Source of the DNA: Oscillospiraceae bacterium
GTDB lineage: Bacteria > Bacillota > Clostridia > Oscillospirales > Oscillospiraceae
Direction of reading: 5' to 3'
NCBI GenBank assembly: GCA_031261245.1
Contig: JAISKU010000101.1
Span: forward strand, 1-8,764
DNA length: 8,764 bases
Part shown: piece after piece, positions 1 through 5,197 of the stretch
Numbering within the stretch: position 1 is the first letter of the stretch
Layout of the letters: each line of letters opens with the position of its first letter
Notes under the pieces: model-generated
Seen by the model: the letters and a program-made list of their open reading frames with translations, nothing else
The model's database searches: none
What the model was told of the DNA's origin: nothing
Position numbers and translations under genes: made by a program

Positions 1-1
1 G

Positions 2-49
2 GAGCGCATCGACGTGGACGCCGACGGCAAAATCAGCGGGTTGTTCTAA
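2..49 (+). CDS. C-terminal end of an upstream gene (partial)
   Basis: The reading frame open from base 2 encodes 15 residues ending in DADGKISGLF and stops with TAA at 47-49, two bases before the ATG of the next gene. A strand of the type 'D-x-D-G-K-I-x-G-L' at the extreme C-terminus is typical of small alpha+beta folds such as DUF3887/SnoaL-like domains, but 15 residues are too few to assign a family. The two-base gap suggests that the lipoprotein gene at 52 is translated by coupling from this one. The 5' part lies outside the window. Confidence 0.55.
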   Translation, partial: ERIDVDADGKISGLF

Positions 50-51
50 AA

Positions 52-768
52 ATGCGCGCCCGGAAGCTCGCGGTACTTCTCGCCGCGCTCGCGGTTCTCG
101 CGCTCTCCGCGTGCGTTGATGACGACGTGCAGCCCACGCCGACGCCGACCCCGACGCCGACGGTCACGCCAACCCCAACGCCGACGCCGAAGCCGACGCC
201 CGAGCCGACGATTCCTCCCCCCGCGCCCGAAAAGCCGGTCATCTACCTCTACCCGACCGCGCCGACGGAGGTCACCGTGAAGCTCGACTTCGCCGGGACG
301 CTCGGCACGACGTACCCCGCGTATGACGGCGGCTGGCGCGTCACGGCGCACCCCGACGGCACGCTTGTCGCCGCCGACGGCAGCGAGTATTCGTATCTCT
401 TCTGGGACGGCGTCGGCGGCGCGGAGTACGACTTCGACAGCGGATTCGTCGTCGCGGGGGCTGACACTGCGGAGTTCCTGCGCGAGAAGCTCGCGTATCT
501 CGGGCTGACCCCGCGCGAGTACAACGAGTTCATCGTCTACTGGCTGCCGCAAATGGAACAAAACGCGTACAACCTCATCGCCTTCCAGGGCGCGGCGTAC
601 ACTGACAGCGCGCGGCTCGACGTCTCACCGGAGCCCGACAGCGTTCTGCGCGTCTTTATGGCGTACAAGCCGCTCGAGAGCGCGATTGACGTGCCGGAGC
701 AGACACTCGTCCCGTTCACCCGCGCGGGCTTCACCGTCGTCGAATGGGGCGGCGCGTCGGTAAAATAA
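52..768 (+). CDS. Lipoprotein with Thr-Pro linker and KPVIYLYP/YLFW domain, function unknown
   Basis: A 238-residue secreted lipoprotein. Residues 1-21 form a signal peptide (basic start, Ala/Leu-rich core) ending in the lipobox LSAC, so Cys21 should be lipidated and the protein held on the outer face of the membrane. Residues about 28-57 are a low-complexity Thr-Pro linker with a few Val, Lys and Glu, probably a wall-spanning stalk. The remaining ~180 residues form one globular domain that begins with KPVIYLYP and contains GGWRVTAHPDG and YSYLFWDG. I recognise this combination from uncharacterised extracellular proteins of Clostridia but know no proven activity. The ATG at 52 lacks a clear Shine-Dalgarno site and lies two bases after the previous stop, so coupled translation is likely. 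The signal peptide supports this start. No catalytic motif is recognised. Confidence 0.85.
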   Translation: MRARKLAVLLAALAVLALSACVDDDVQPTPTPTPTPTVTPTPTPTPKPTPEPTIPPPAPEKPVIYLYPTAPTEVTVKLDFAGTLGTTYPAYDGGWRVTAHPDGTLVAADGSEYSYLFWDGVGGAEYDFDSGFVVAGADTAEFLREKLAYLGLTPREYNEFIVYWLPQMEQNAYNLIAFQGAAYTDSARLDVSPEPDSVLRVFMAYKPLESAIDVPEQTLVPFTRAGFTVVEWGGASVK

Positions 769-790
769 CGGATTATTCAAAAAACAATAC

Positions 791-838
791 GTAGGGGCGC
801 GCATTGCGCGTCCGCGGGCGGCCAATGGCCGCCCCTAC
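791..838. repeat. Palindromic intergenic repeat with two internal hairpins
   Basis: The outer arms GTAGGGGC (791-798) and GCCCCTAC (831-838) are perfect reverse complements. Inside lie two further perfect hairpins: CGCGCA/TGCGCG around one T (798-810) and GGGCGGCCA/TGGCCGCCC around one A (816-834). The whole can fold as a three-way (cruciform) structure. It has no T-tract and so is not a typical terminator. It resembles dispersed REP/MITE-like elements of GC-rich gut Clostridia. It lies between the lipoprotein gene and fchA and ends 14 bases before the fchA start, leaving room only for the ribosome site. Confidence 0.8.
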
Positions 839-852
839 AAGGAGAAACCACA

Positions 853-1470
853 ATGTCATTCATCAACCTTCCCCTCACCGAATTCACTGAAATCCTCGCC
901 TCCAAGGCCGCCGTACCCGGCGGCGGCGGGGCCTCCGCGCTCGTCGGGGCAATCGGAACGGCGCTCGGCAACATGGTCGGGAGCCTCACCGTCGGCAAGA
1001 AGAAGTACGCCGACGTCGAGGCGGACATTCTCGCGCTTCAGGCAAAGGCGACCGCCCTGCAAAAGGAGCTGCTGTACCTCGTGGATCAGGACGCCGTGGT
1101 GTTTGAGCCGCTCAGCCGCGCCTACGGCATCCCCAAGGACGACCCGACGCGCGAGGCGGTCATGGAGGACGCGCTGAAGCTCGCGTGCTCCGTGCCGATG
1201 GACATCATGCGCGCGTGCGCCGGGGCAATCGACGTGATAGAGGAATTCGCCGCGAAGGGCAGCGCGCTCGCGCTCTCCGACGCCGGCGTCGGGGCCGCGT
1301 TCACGGGTGCGGCGCTCAAGGGCGCGAGCCTTAACGTGTTCATCAACACAAAATCCATGGCGGACAGGGACTACGCCTCGGCGCTTGAAAAAGAGGCCGA
1401 CGCGCTTCTGGCAAAATACACGGCGAAGTCGGACGCGATCTACGCCTCCGTCGTCGCAAAATTGAGGTAG
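853..1470 (+). CDS. fchA: Cyclodeaminase/cyclohydrolase family protein (FchA-type methenyl-THF cyclohydrolase)
   Basis: A 205-residue protein covering the whole FTCD_C (formiminotransferase-cyclodeaminase C-terminal) family, without the formiminotransferase domain found in the mammalian bifunctional enzyme. Family hallmarks are the glycine-rich segment PGGGGASAL (22-30), GKKKY (48-52) and an acidic stretch VDQDAVVFEPLSRAYGIPK (77-95), followed by a long helical half. Members either deaminate formimino-THF or hydrolyse 5,10-methenyl-THF to 10-formyl-THF. Lying next to folD and a methyl-THF methyltransferase, and with no histidine- or purine-degradation gene nearby, the cyclohydrolase role is the better reading. 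An AAGGAGA site precedes the ATG at 853 with normal spacing. The neighbouring FolD appears to lack cyclohydrolase residues, which strengthens this assignment. Cytosolic. A formimino-THF cyclodeaminase cannot be excluded. Confidence 0.88.
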   Translation: MSFINLPLTEFTEILASKAAVPGGGGASALVGAIGTALGNMVGSLTVGKKKYADVEADILALQAKATALQKELLYLVDQDAVVFEPLSRAYGIPKDDPTREAVMEDALKLACSVPMDIMRACAGAIDVIEEFAAKGSALALSDAGVGAAFTGAALKGASLNVFINTKSMADRDYASALEKEADALLAKYTAKSDAIYASVVAKLR

Positions 1471-1514
1471 CCCCCTCTGTCGCCTGCGGCGACGTCTCCC
1501 CCGACGGGCGGGGG
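1471..1514. repeat. Double-hairpin intergenic element between fchA and folD
   Basis: Immediately after the fchA stop there is a perfect stem GTCGCC/GGCGAC with loop TGC (1479-1493), followed by a CCCCC/GGGGG stem with a 7-base loop (1498-1514). The surrounding CCCCCTCTGTCG wording resembles dispersed intergenic repeats of gut Clostridia, from memory only. With no T-tract it is probably not an intrinsic terminator. It may instead be an mRNA-stabilising or processing structure inside the fchA-folD transcript. Confidence 0.6.
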
Positions 1515-1534
1515 CGATAGAAAGGAATGGTTTT

Positions 1535-2449
1535 ATGGCTGAATTATTAAAAGGCAAGGACGTAGCCGACGCGCTGACCGCGAAGCTCGCGGCCGACGTC
1601 GCGCAGCTGCGCGAAAAGGGCGTCACACCGATGCTCGCAATCCTGCGCGTGGGAGAGCGCCCCGACGATCTGTCCTATGAGCGCGGCGCGATCAAGCGCG
1701 CGGAGGCCGTCGGCATCGGCGTCAAGGGCGTCACGCTCCCCGCCGACGTCACGCAGGAGGAGCTCGTGAACAACGTCCTCTCGCTCAACAGGAACTCGTC
1801 TATCCACGGCGTGCTGATGTTCAGCCCGCTGCCCAAGCACCTCGACGAAAAGGCCGTGCGCGCCGCGCTCGCCCCCGAAAAGGACGTGGACTGCCTCACG
1901 GAGGGCAGCCTCGGCGCGGTATTCACCGGCAGCGGTCGCGGCTTCGCGCCCTGCACCGCGCAGGCGTGTATTGAGATTCTTGACCACTACGGCGTCGACG
2001 TCACGGGCAAGCGCGCCGTCGTCGTCGGCCGCAGTCTCGTCATCGGCAAGCCCGTCGCGCAGCTTCTCATCGCGAAAAACGCGACGGTCACGACCTGCCA
2101 CACAAAGACCGTGGACATGCCAAGCGTCACGCGCGGCGCGGAGATACTCATCGTCGCCGCCGGCAAGGCCGGCGCGGTCACGGCGGAGTACGTCTCGCCC
2201 GGACAGGTCGTCATCGACGTGGGCATCAACGTAAACGCGGAGGGCAAGCTCTGCGGCGACGTGGACTTCGCGGCCGTGGAGCCTATCGTCGGCGCAATCA
2301 CCCCCGTACCCGGCGGCGTGGGCAGCGTCACGACGTGCGTGCTGATAAAACACGTCGTCGAAGCGGCTACGGCATCGACGTCACCGGCAAGCGCGCCGTC
2401 GTCGTCGGCCGCAGCCTCGTCATCGGCAAGCCCGTCGCGCAGCTGCTAA
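1535..2449 (+). CDS. folD: Methylenetetrahydrofolate dehydrogenase (FolD family), C-terminus altered by a duplication
   Basis: A 304-residue FolD-family protein acting between 5,10-methylene- and 5,10-methenyl-THF. The N-terminal catalytic domain (about 1-148) has Tyr48, KDVD (116-119) and PLP (98-100). The NAD(P)-binding domain (about 149-278) has GRSLVIGKP (165-173) and PVPGGVGSVT (257-266). Aligned without gaps to E. coli FolD, catalytic Lys54 corresponds to Ala52 and Gln98 to Phe96, while Asp121 is kept as Asp119. Loss of Lys and Gln predicts a dehydrogenase with little cyclohydrolase activity, matching the adjacent fchA. Residues 1-278 are normal. The last 26 residues are Ser/Ala/Pro-rich, produced by reading out of frame into a 380-bp tandem duplicate, and replace the native four-residue end KKAT. 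Full native length would be 282. An AAGGA site precedes the ATG. The protein is likely still functional because the core fold is intact. Confidence 0.9.
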   Translation: MAELLKGKDVADALTAKLAADVAQLREKGVTPMLAILRVGERPDDLSYERGAIKRAEAVGIGVKGVTLPADVTQEELVNNVLSLNRNSSIHGVLMFSPLPKHLDEKAVRAALAPEKDVDCLTEGSLGAVFTGSGRGFAPCTAQACIEILDHYGVDVTGKRAVVVGRSLVIGKPVAQLLIAKNATVTTCHTKTVDMPSVTRGAEILIVAAGKAGAVTAEYVSPGQVVIDVGINVNAEGKLCGDVDFAAVEPIVGAITPVPGGVGSVTTCVLIKHVVEAATASTSPASAPSSSAAASSSASPSRSC

Positions 2450-2747
2450 TCGCGAAAAACGCGACGGTCACAACCTGCCACACAAAGACCGTGGACATGC
2501 CGGGCGTCACGCGCGGCGCGGAGATACTCATCGTCGCCGCCGGCAAGGCCGGCGCGGTGACGGCGGAGTACGTCTCGCCCGGACAGGTCGTCATCGACGT
2601 GGGCATCAACGTAAACGCGGAGGGCAAGCTCTGCGGCGACGTGGACTTTGCGGCCGTGGAGCCGATCGTCGGCGCGATCACCCCCGTACCCGGCGGCGTG
2701 GGCAGCGTCACGACGTGCGTCTTGATAAAACACGTCGTCGAAGCGGC
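1987..2747 (+). repeat. 380-bp imperfect tandem duplication covering the FolD NAD(P)-binding domain
   Basis: Copy 1 spans about 1987-2366 and copy 2 about 2367-2747, with a constant offset of 380 bases. By eye I count 14 mismatches in about 381 aligned positions (about 96% identical) and no indels. Because 380 is not a multiple of three, the reading frame changes at the junction near 2367. At the junction GAAGCGGC runs straight into TACGGC, sharing only one base, so no long homology mediated the event. Twelve of the 14 differences are synonymous; the other two are Val/Ile in the first codons of the repeat and Ser/Gly after DMP. Confidence 0.95.
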
Positions 2748-2763
2748 AAAAAAAGCGACATAA
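2367..2763 (+). pseudogene. Duplicated FolD C-terminal fragment (NAD(P)-binding half only)
   Basis: This second copy encodes the FolD segment from GIDVTGKR through PVPGGVGSVT to the apparently native C-terminus VVEAAKKAT, stopping with TAA at 2761-2763. It lacks the N-terminal folate-binding catalytic domain, so it cannot be a complete enzyme. A GTG at 2335 is in frame and would add about a dozen unrelated residues, but no Shine-Dalgarno site precedes it and it lies within the intact gene, so translation is doubtful. The coding frame is uninterrupted and the differences from copy 1 are nearly all silent. It is best read as a duplication remnant (or assembly product), with the intact gene just upstream. 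Confidence 0.8.
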
Positions 2764-2764
2764 A

Positions 2765-2802
2765 TTTTGTAAAATATTTTTGTAAAATAATCTTGTAATA
2801 AA
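2765..2802 (+). promoter_or_regulatory. Three AT-rich 13-bp direct repeats upstream of the corrinoid methyltransferase
   Basis: TTTTGTAAAATA occurs at 2765-2776 and 2778-2789, and a diverged copy TCTTGTAATAAA at 2791-2802. The period is exactly 13 bases. The block is a sharp AT island in GC-rich DNA and runs directly into the AAGGAG ribosome site (2801-2806) of the next gene. No well-spaced -35/-10 pair could be found with confidence. It could be an AT-rich promoter element, a repeated operator, or an unstructured translation enhancer. Confidence 0.5.
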
Positions 2803-2816
2803 GGAGACCTTGTGTT

Positions 2817-3644
2817 ATGATAGTTATCGCAGAAAAGTTAAACGGCTCCATCCCCAGCTGCGCCAAGGCGATTGCCGCCAAGGACGACGCGTATCTGAAG
2901 GACATCGCGGTCAAGGAGGCCAACGCGAACGCGACGTTTATTGACGCGTGCGCGTCCGTCAAGGACGGAGAGCTGGAGACGCTCAAGTGGATGATCGACG
3001 CGATCCAGTCCGTCACAGACACCCCGATCTCCGTGGACTCCCCGGACGTCAACGTGTGCATCGAGGCGATGAAGTACGTCGCGTCCAAGGGGGGCAAGCC
3101 CGGCCTGTTCAACTCCGTGTCGGGAGAGGGCAACAAAATCGAAGTCGCGTTCCCGATTCTCGCCTCTGACGAGTATAAGAAGTGGGACGTCATGGCGCTC
3201 CTGTGCGACGACACGGGCATCCCCAAGACGGCCGCCGACCGCATCCGCGTGTTCGACGCGGTAATGGCAAAGGCCGCCGAGTACGGCATCACGGAGAGCC
3301 GCATCCACATCGACCCGCTGATTGAGATGCTCTGCACAACAGACGACGGCGAGGGTATCAGCATGGTGCTCGAGGTCATGAACCACATCAAGACGACGCA
3401 CCCCAAGGTGCACATCTCGGGCGCAATTTCAAACATAAGCTTCAATCTCCCGGCGCGCAAGCTCGTGAACCAGGCGTTCGCGGTGCTCGCGATCAACGCC
3501 GGCATGGACTCGGGCGTGCTCGACCCGCTCTCGCAGGACCTCATGGGCGTCATCTACGCCGCCGAGGCGATGATCGGCCTCGACGACTTCTGCGCCGAGT
3601 ACACCTCCGCCTACCGCGAGGGCATCTTCGGCCAAAAGAAGTAG
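2817..3644 (+). CDS. Methyltetrahydrofolate:corrinoid protein methyltransferase (AcsE/MtgA-like, pterin-binding)
   Basis: A 275-residue TIM-barrel pterin-binding protein of the family including Moorella AcsE (about 262 residues) and methylcorrinoid:THF methyltransferases of methylotrophic clusters. It transfers methyl between a corrinoid protein and tetrahydrofolate. Residues matching the AcsE folate-binding set are Asp74 (SVDSPD), Asn99 (FNSVSGE), Asp166 (HIDPL) and Asn206 (ISNISFN). The start MIVIAEKLNGSIP matches the AcsE first strand. AAGGAG at 2801-2806 lies 10 bases before the ATG at 2817. The next gene encodes a corrinoid protein, its natural partner. Without a carbon monoxide dehydrogenase/acetyl-CoA synthase in view, it could run either toward methyl-THF (demethylation catabolism) or from it. 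A dihydropteroate synthase role is unlikely given the context and the resemblance to the methyltransferases. Confidence 0.9.
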   Translation: MIVIAEKLNGSIPSCAKAIAAKDDAYLKDIAVKEANANATFIDACASVKDGELETLKWMIDAIQSVTDTPISVDSPDVNVCIEAMKYVASKGGKPGLFNSVSGEGNKIEVAFPILASDEYKKWDVMALLCDDTGIPKTAADRIRVFDAVMAKAAEYGITESRIHIDPLIEMLCTTDDGEGISMVLEVMNHIKTTHPKVHISGAISNISFNLPARKLVNQAFAVLAINAGMDSGVLDPLSQDLMGVIYAAEAMIGLDDFCAEYTSAYREGIFGQKK

Positions 3645-3649
3645 GGGGC

Positions 3650-3711
3650 GGCGTCCTCGACGCCCCGCGTAACCCGTCCTCGACGCCCCGAGGGGTATCC
3701 TCGACGCCCCG
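3650..3711. repeat. Three short direct repeats TCCTCGACGCCCCG with a leading hairpin
   Basis: The 14-mer TCCTCGACGCCCCG occurs exactly at 3654-3667, 3677-3690 and 3698-3711, with spacings of 23 and 21 bases. Copies 1 and 3 both continue as CGTAA. The first copy is also half of a perfect hairpin, GGCGTC/GACGCC with loop CTC (3650-3664). It lies just after the methyltransferase stop, in the 142-base gap before the corrinoid protein gene. No T-tract follows. Its origin as a dispersed intergenic repeat or degraded mobile fragment is an inference. Confidence 0.8.
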
Positions 3712-3786
3712 CGTAATTCACCCCAAACCTAAGCGCTTCGTGCGCCGGTTATAGAAACATAAATAAAAAAACAGGAGGAACATCAA

Positions 3787-4422
3787 ATGTCCACAATCGC
3801 AGATGTAGCAGCGGCCGTAGAGAACGGCAAGGTCAAACTCATCGAGGGTATCACGCAGGAGGCGCTTGACGCAGGCATCGACCCGAACGCCATCCTCAAC
3901 GAGGGCATGATAGGCGCCATGAGCGTCGTCGGCGCGAAGTTCCAGGCGAACGAGATCTTCGTTCCGGAAATGCTCGTCGCGGCAAAGACAATGAAAAAGG
4001 GCGTCGAAGTCCTCAAGCCGCACCTCGCGGGCGACTCCGTCGGCAAGAACGGCAAATTCATCATCGGCACAGTCGCGGGCGACCTGCACGACATCGGCAA
4101 GAACCTCGTCGCGCTCATGATCGAGTCCGCGGGCTTTGAAGTCATTGACCTCGGCGTCGATGTCCCGGCAGAGAAGTTTGTCGAGGCGATCAAGGCCAAC
4201 CCCGACTGTAAAGTTGTCGGCGCCTCCGCGCTTCTGACGACGACGATGGACTCCCTGAAGAACACCGTCAAGACGATGATCGACGCCGGCGTGAAGTCGC
4301 AGGTCAAGATCATGGTCGGCGGCGCACCGATCACGCAGGCGTTCGCCGATGAGATCGGCGCGGACGCGTACACACCCGACGCCGGCGCTGCCGCCGTCAA
4401 GGCCGTGGAACTTCTCGGCTAA
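3787..4422 (+). CDS. Corrinoid-binding methyl carrier protein (MtbC/MttC-like)
   Basis: A 211-residue two-domain corrinoid protein. Residues about 1-88 form the helical cap domain. Residues about 90-211 form the Rossmann-like B12-binding domain with DLHDIGKN (99-106), the D-x-H-x-x-G signature in which His101 ligates cobalt base-off. The SALLTTT strand end (147-153) and GGAPIT (178-183), which hold the nucleotide tail, are also present. Length and order match MtaC/MtbC/MttC carriers and the B12 modules of methionine synthase. It would carry the methyl group as methyl-Co(III) and present it to the methyltransferase encoded upstream. AGGAGG sits about 8 bases before the ATG at 3787, a strong site consistent with high expression. 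The substrate-specific methyltransferase that loads it is not in this window, so its physiological methyl donor cannot be named. Confidence 0.92.
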   Translation: MSTIADVAAAVENGKVKLIEGITQEALDAGIDPNAILNEGMIGAMSVVGAKFQANEIFVPEMLVAAKTMKKGVEVLKPHLAGDSVGKNGKFIIGTVAGDLHDIGKNLVALMIESAGFEVIDLGVDVPAEKFVEAIKANPDCKVVGASALLTTTMDSLKNTVKTMIDAGVKSQVKIMVGGAPITQAFADEIGADAYTPDAGAAAVKAVELLG

Positions 4423-4436
4423 TCGCAAACATTTCA

Positions 4437-4470
4437 AAATCCCCCCGCCGCACGGCGGGGGGATTTTTAT
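4437..4470 (+). terminator. Intrinsic terminator or attenuator after the corrinoid protein gene
   Basis: The perfect arms CCCCCCGCC (4441-4449) and GGCGGGGGG (4454-4462) flank a GCAC loop. They are extended by AAAT/ATTT and followed by TTTTTATT. This is a strong rho-independent terminator for the one-carbon block. It ends only a few bases before the AAGGAGA site of the next gene, so some read-through or a separate promoter must serve that gene. Confidence 0.88.
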
Positions 4471-4485
4471 TAAGGAGAGATAAAA

Positions 4486-5151
4486 ATGGGCGACAAAATC
4501 AAGGTGGCCGCGTCGTACAGCGGCGGCAAGGACAGCGCGCTCGCGCTCTACCGCGCGATAAACGCCGGACACGCGCCCGTCTGCCTGCTCACCACGTACA
4601 ACGAGGCCGCCGGCCGCTCGTGGTTCCACGGAGTCCCGCGCGAGGTGCTCGAAAAGGTGTCCGAGGCCCTCAAAATCCCGCTCGAGCTGTTCAAAACCGG
4701 CGCCGGCGACGACTATGAGCGCGATTTCAAGGCCGCGCTCGCCCGCGCAAAGGCGGAGCGCGGCGCGCAGGGCTGCGTTTTCGGCGACATCGACCTCCAG
4801 ACCCACTACGACCGTTGCGCCTCGTGGTGCGCGCAGACGCAGCTCGAGAGCCTCTTCCCGCTGTGGAACGGCGACCGCGCCGCGCTCGTCTACGAGCTCA
4901 TCGACGCCGGATTCAAGGCCGTCATCACCATCGTGAACACGCAGCAGCTCGGAGAGCGCTTCCTCGGCAAAACGCTCACGCGTGAGCTCGCGGCGGAGAT
5001 CGCCGCCGAGGGCGCGGACGTCTGCGGTGAGAACGGGGAGTACCACACGTTCGTGTACGACGGCCCGATATTCGCCTCGCCCGTCGCCGTCTCGTTCGGC
5101 GACACTCTCCGCAGCGGCGAGTACTCAATCCTCCCCGTGACCCTCGCGTAG
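4486..5151 (+). CDS. Dph6-family PP-loop ATPase (diphthine--ammonia ligase-like)
   Basis: A 221-residue PP-loop ATP pyrophosphatase. The N-terminal motif SGGKDSALAL (12-21) binds ATP. The family signatures VFGDIDLQTHYDRC (98-111) and GENGEYHTFVYDGP (181-194) identify the Dph6/COG2102 group, which in archaea and eukaryotes amidates diphthine on elongation factor 2. Bacteria lack diphthamide, so the bacterial members must act on something else, probably an adenylation-amidation of a carboxylate. The length agrees with the short single-domain bacterial forms. AAGGAGA lies 7 bases before the ATG at 4486. The gene follows the corrinoid protein on the same strand, behind a terminator-like hairpin, so co-transcription is possible but partial. 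A role in corrinoid modification or salvage is my inference from position only. Confidence 0.85.
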   Translation: MGDKIKVAASYSGGKDSALALYRAINAGHAPVCLLTTYNEAAGRSWFHGVPREVLEKVSEALKIPLELFKTGAGDDYERDFKAALARAKAERGAQGCVFGDIDLQTHYDRCASWCAQTQLESLFPLWNGDRAALVYELIDAGFKAVITIVNTQQLGERFLGKTLTRELAAEIAAEGADVCGENGEYHTFVYDGPIFASPVAVSFGDTLRSGEYSILPVTLA

Positions 5152-5154
5152 ACG

Positions 5155-5190
5155 CAAAAAAACTCCCCGCCGTCGGCGGGGAGTTTTTTG
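5155..5190. terminator. Bidirectional intrinsic terminator between convergent genes
   Basis: The arms AACTCCCCGCC (5161-5171) and GGCGGGGAGTT (5175-5185) are perfect reverse complements around GTC. They are flanked by an A-run on the left and a T-run on the right, so the hairpin has a U-tract in both directions. It serves the Dph6-like gene (+, ends 5151) and the NlpC/P60 gene (-, ends 5198). Confidence 0.92.
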
Positions 5191-5197
5191 TATCCGG

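Noticed and set aside
134..215. CRISPR-like or satellite-like short repeats near the start
   Set aside because: The periodicity comes from in-frame Thr-Pro codons of the lipoprotein stalk. There are no spacers and no repeat of CRISPR length.
856..2353. Minus-strand open frames opposite fchA and folD
   Set aside because: These are antisense shadows with strongly biased Arg/Ala/Asp composition, no ribosome site, and overlap with conserved enzymes on the + strand.
2367..2449. Programmed ribosomal frameshift joining folD to its second copy
   Set aside because: No slippery heptamer or downstream pseudoknot is evident at the junction, and a fused product would carry two NAD(P) domains without precedent. 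The duplication explains the frames more simply.
2335..2763. Independent gene starting at GTG 2335 encoding a stand-alone Rossmann protein
   Set aside because: There is no Shine-Dalgarno site, the first dozen residues are an out-of-frame reading of folD, and the rest is a direct duplicate. It is kept only as a pseudogene fragment.
3650..3711. Miniature CRISPR array of three repeats
   Set aside because: The repeats are only 14 bases, the spacers 7-9 bases, and there are no cas genes nearby.
3718..5046. Long minus-strand open frame opposite the corrinoid protein and Dph6-like genes
   Set aside because: It is antisense to two clearly recognisable genes, its product is Arg/Asp/Val-rich with no domain, and it crosses two intergenic gaps and a terminator. 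High GC makes long antisense frames common.
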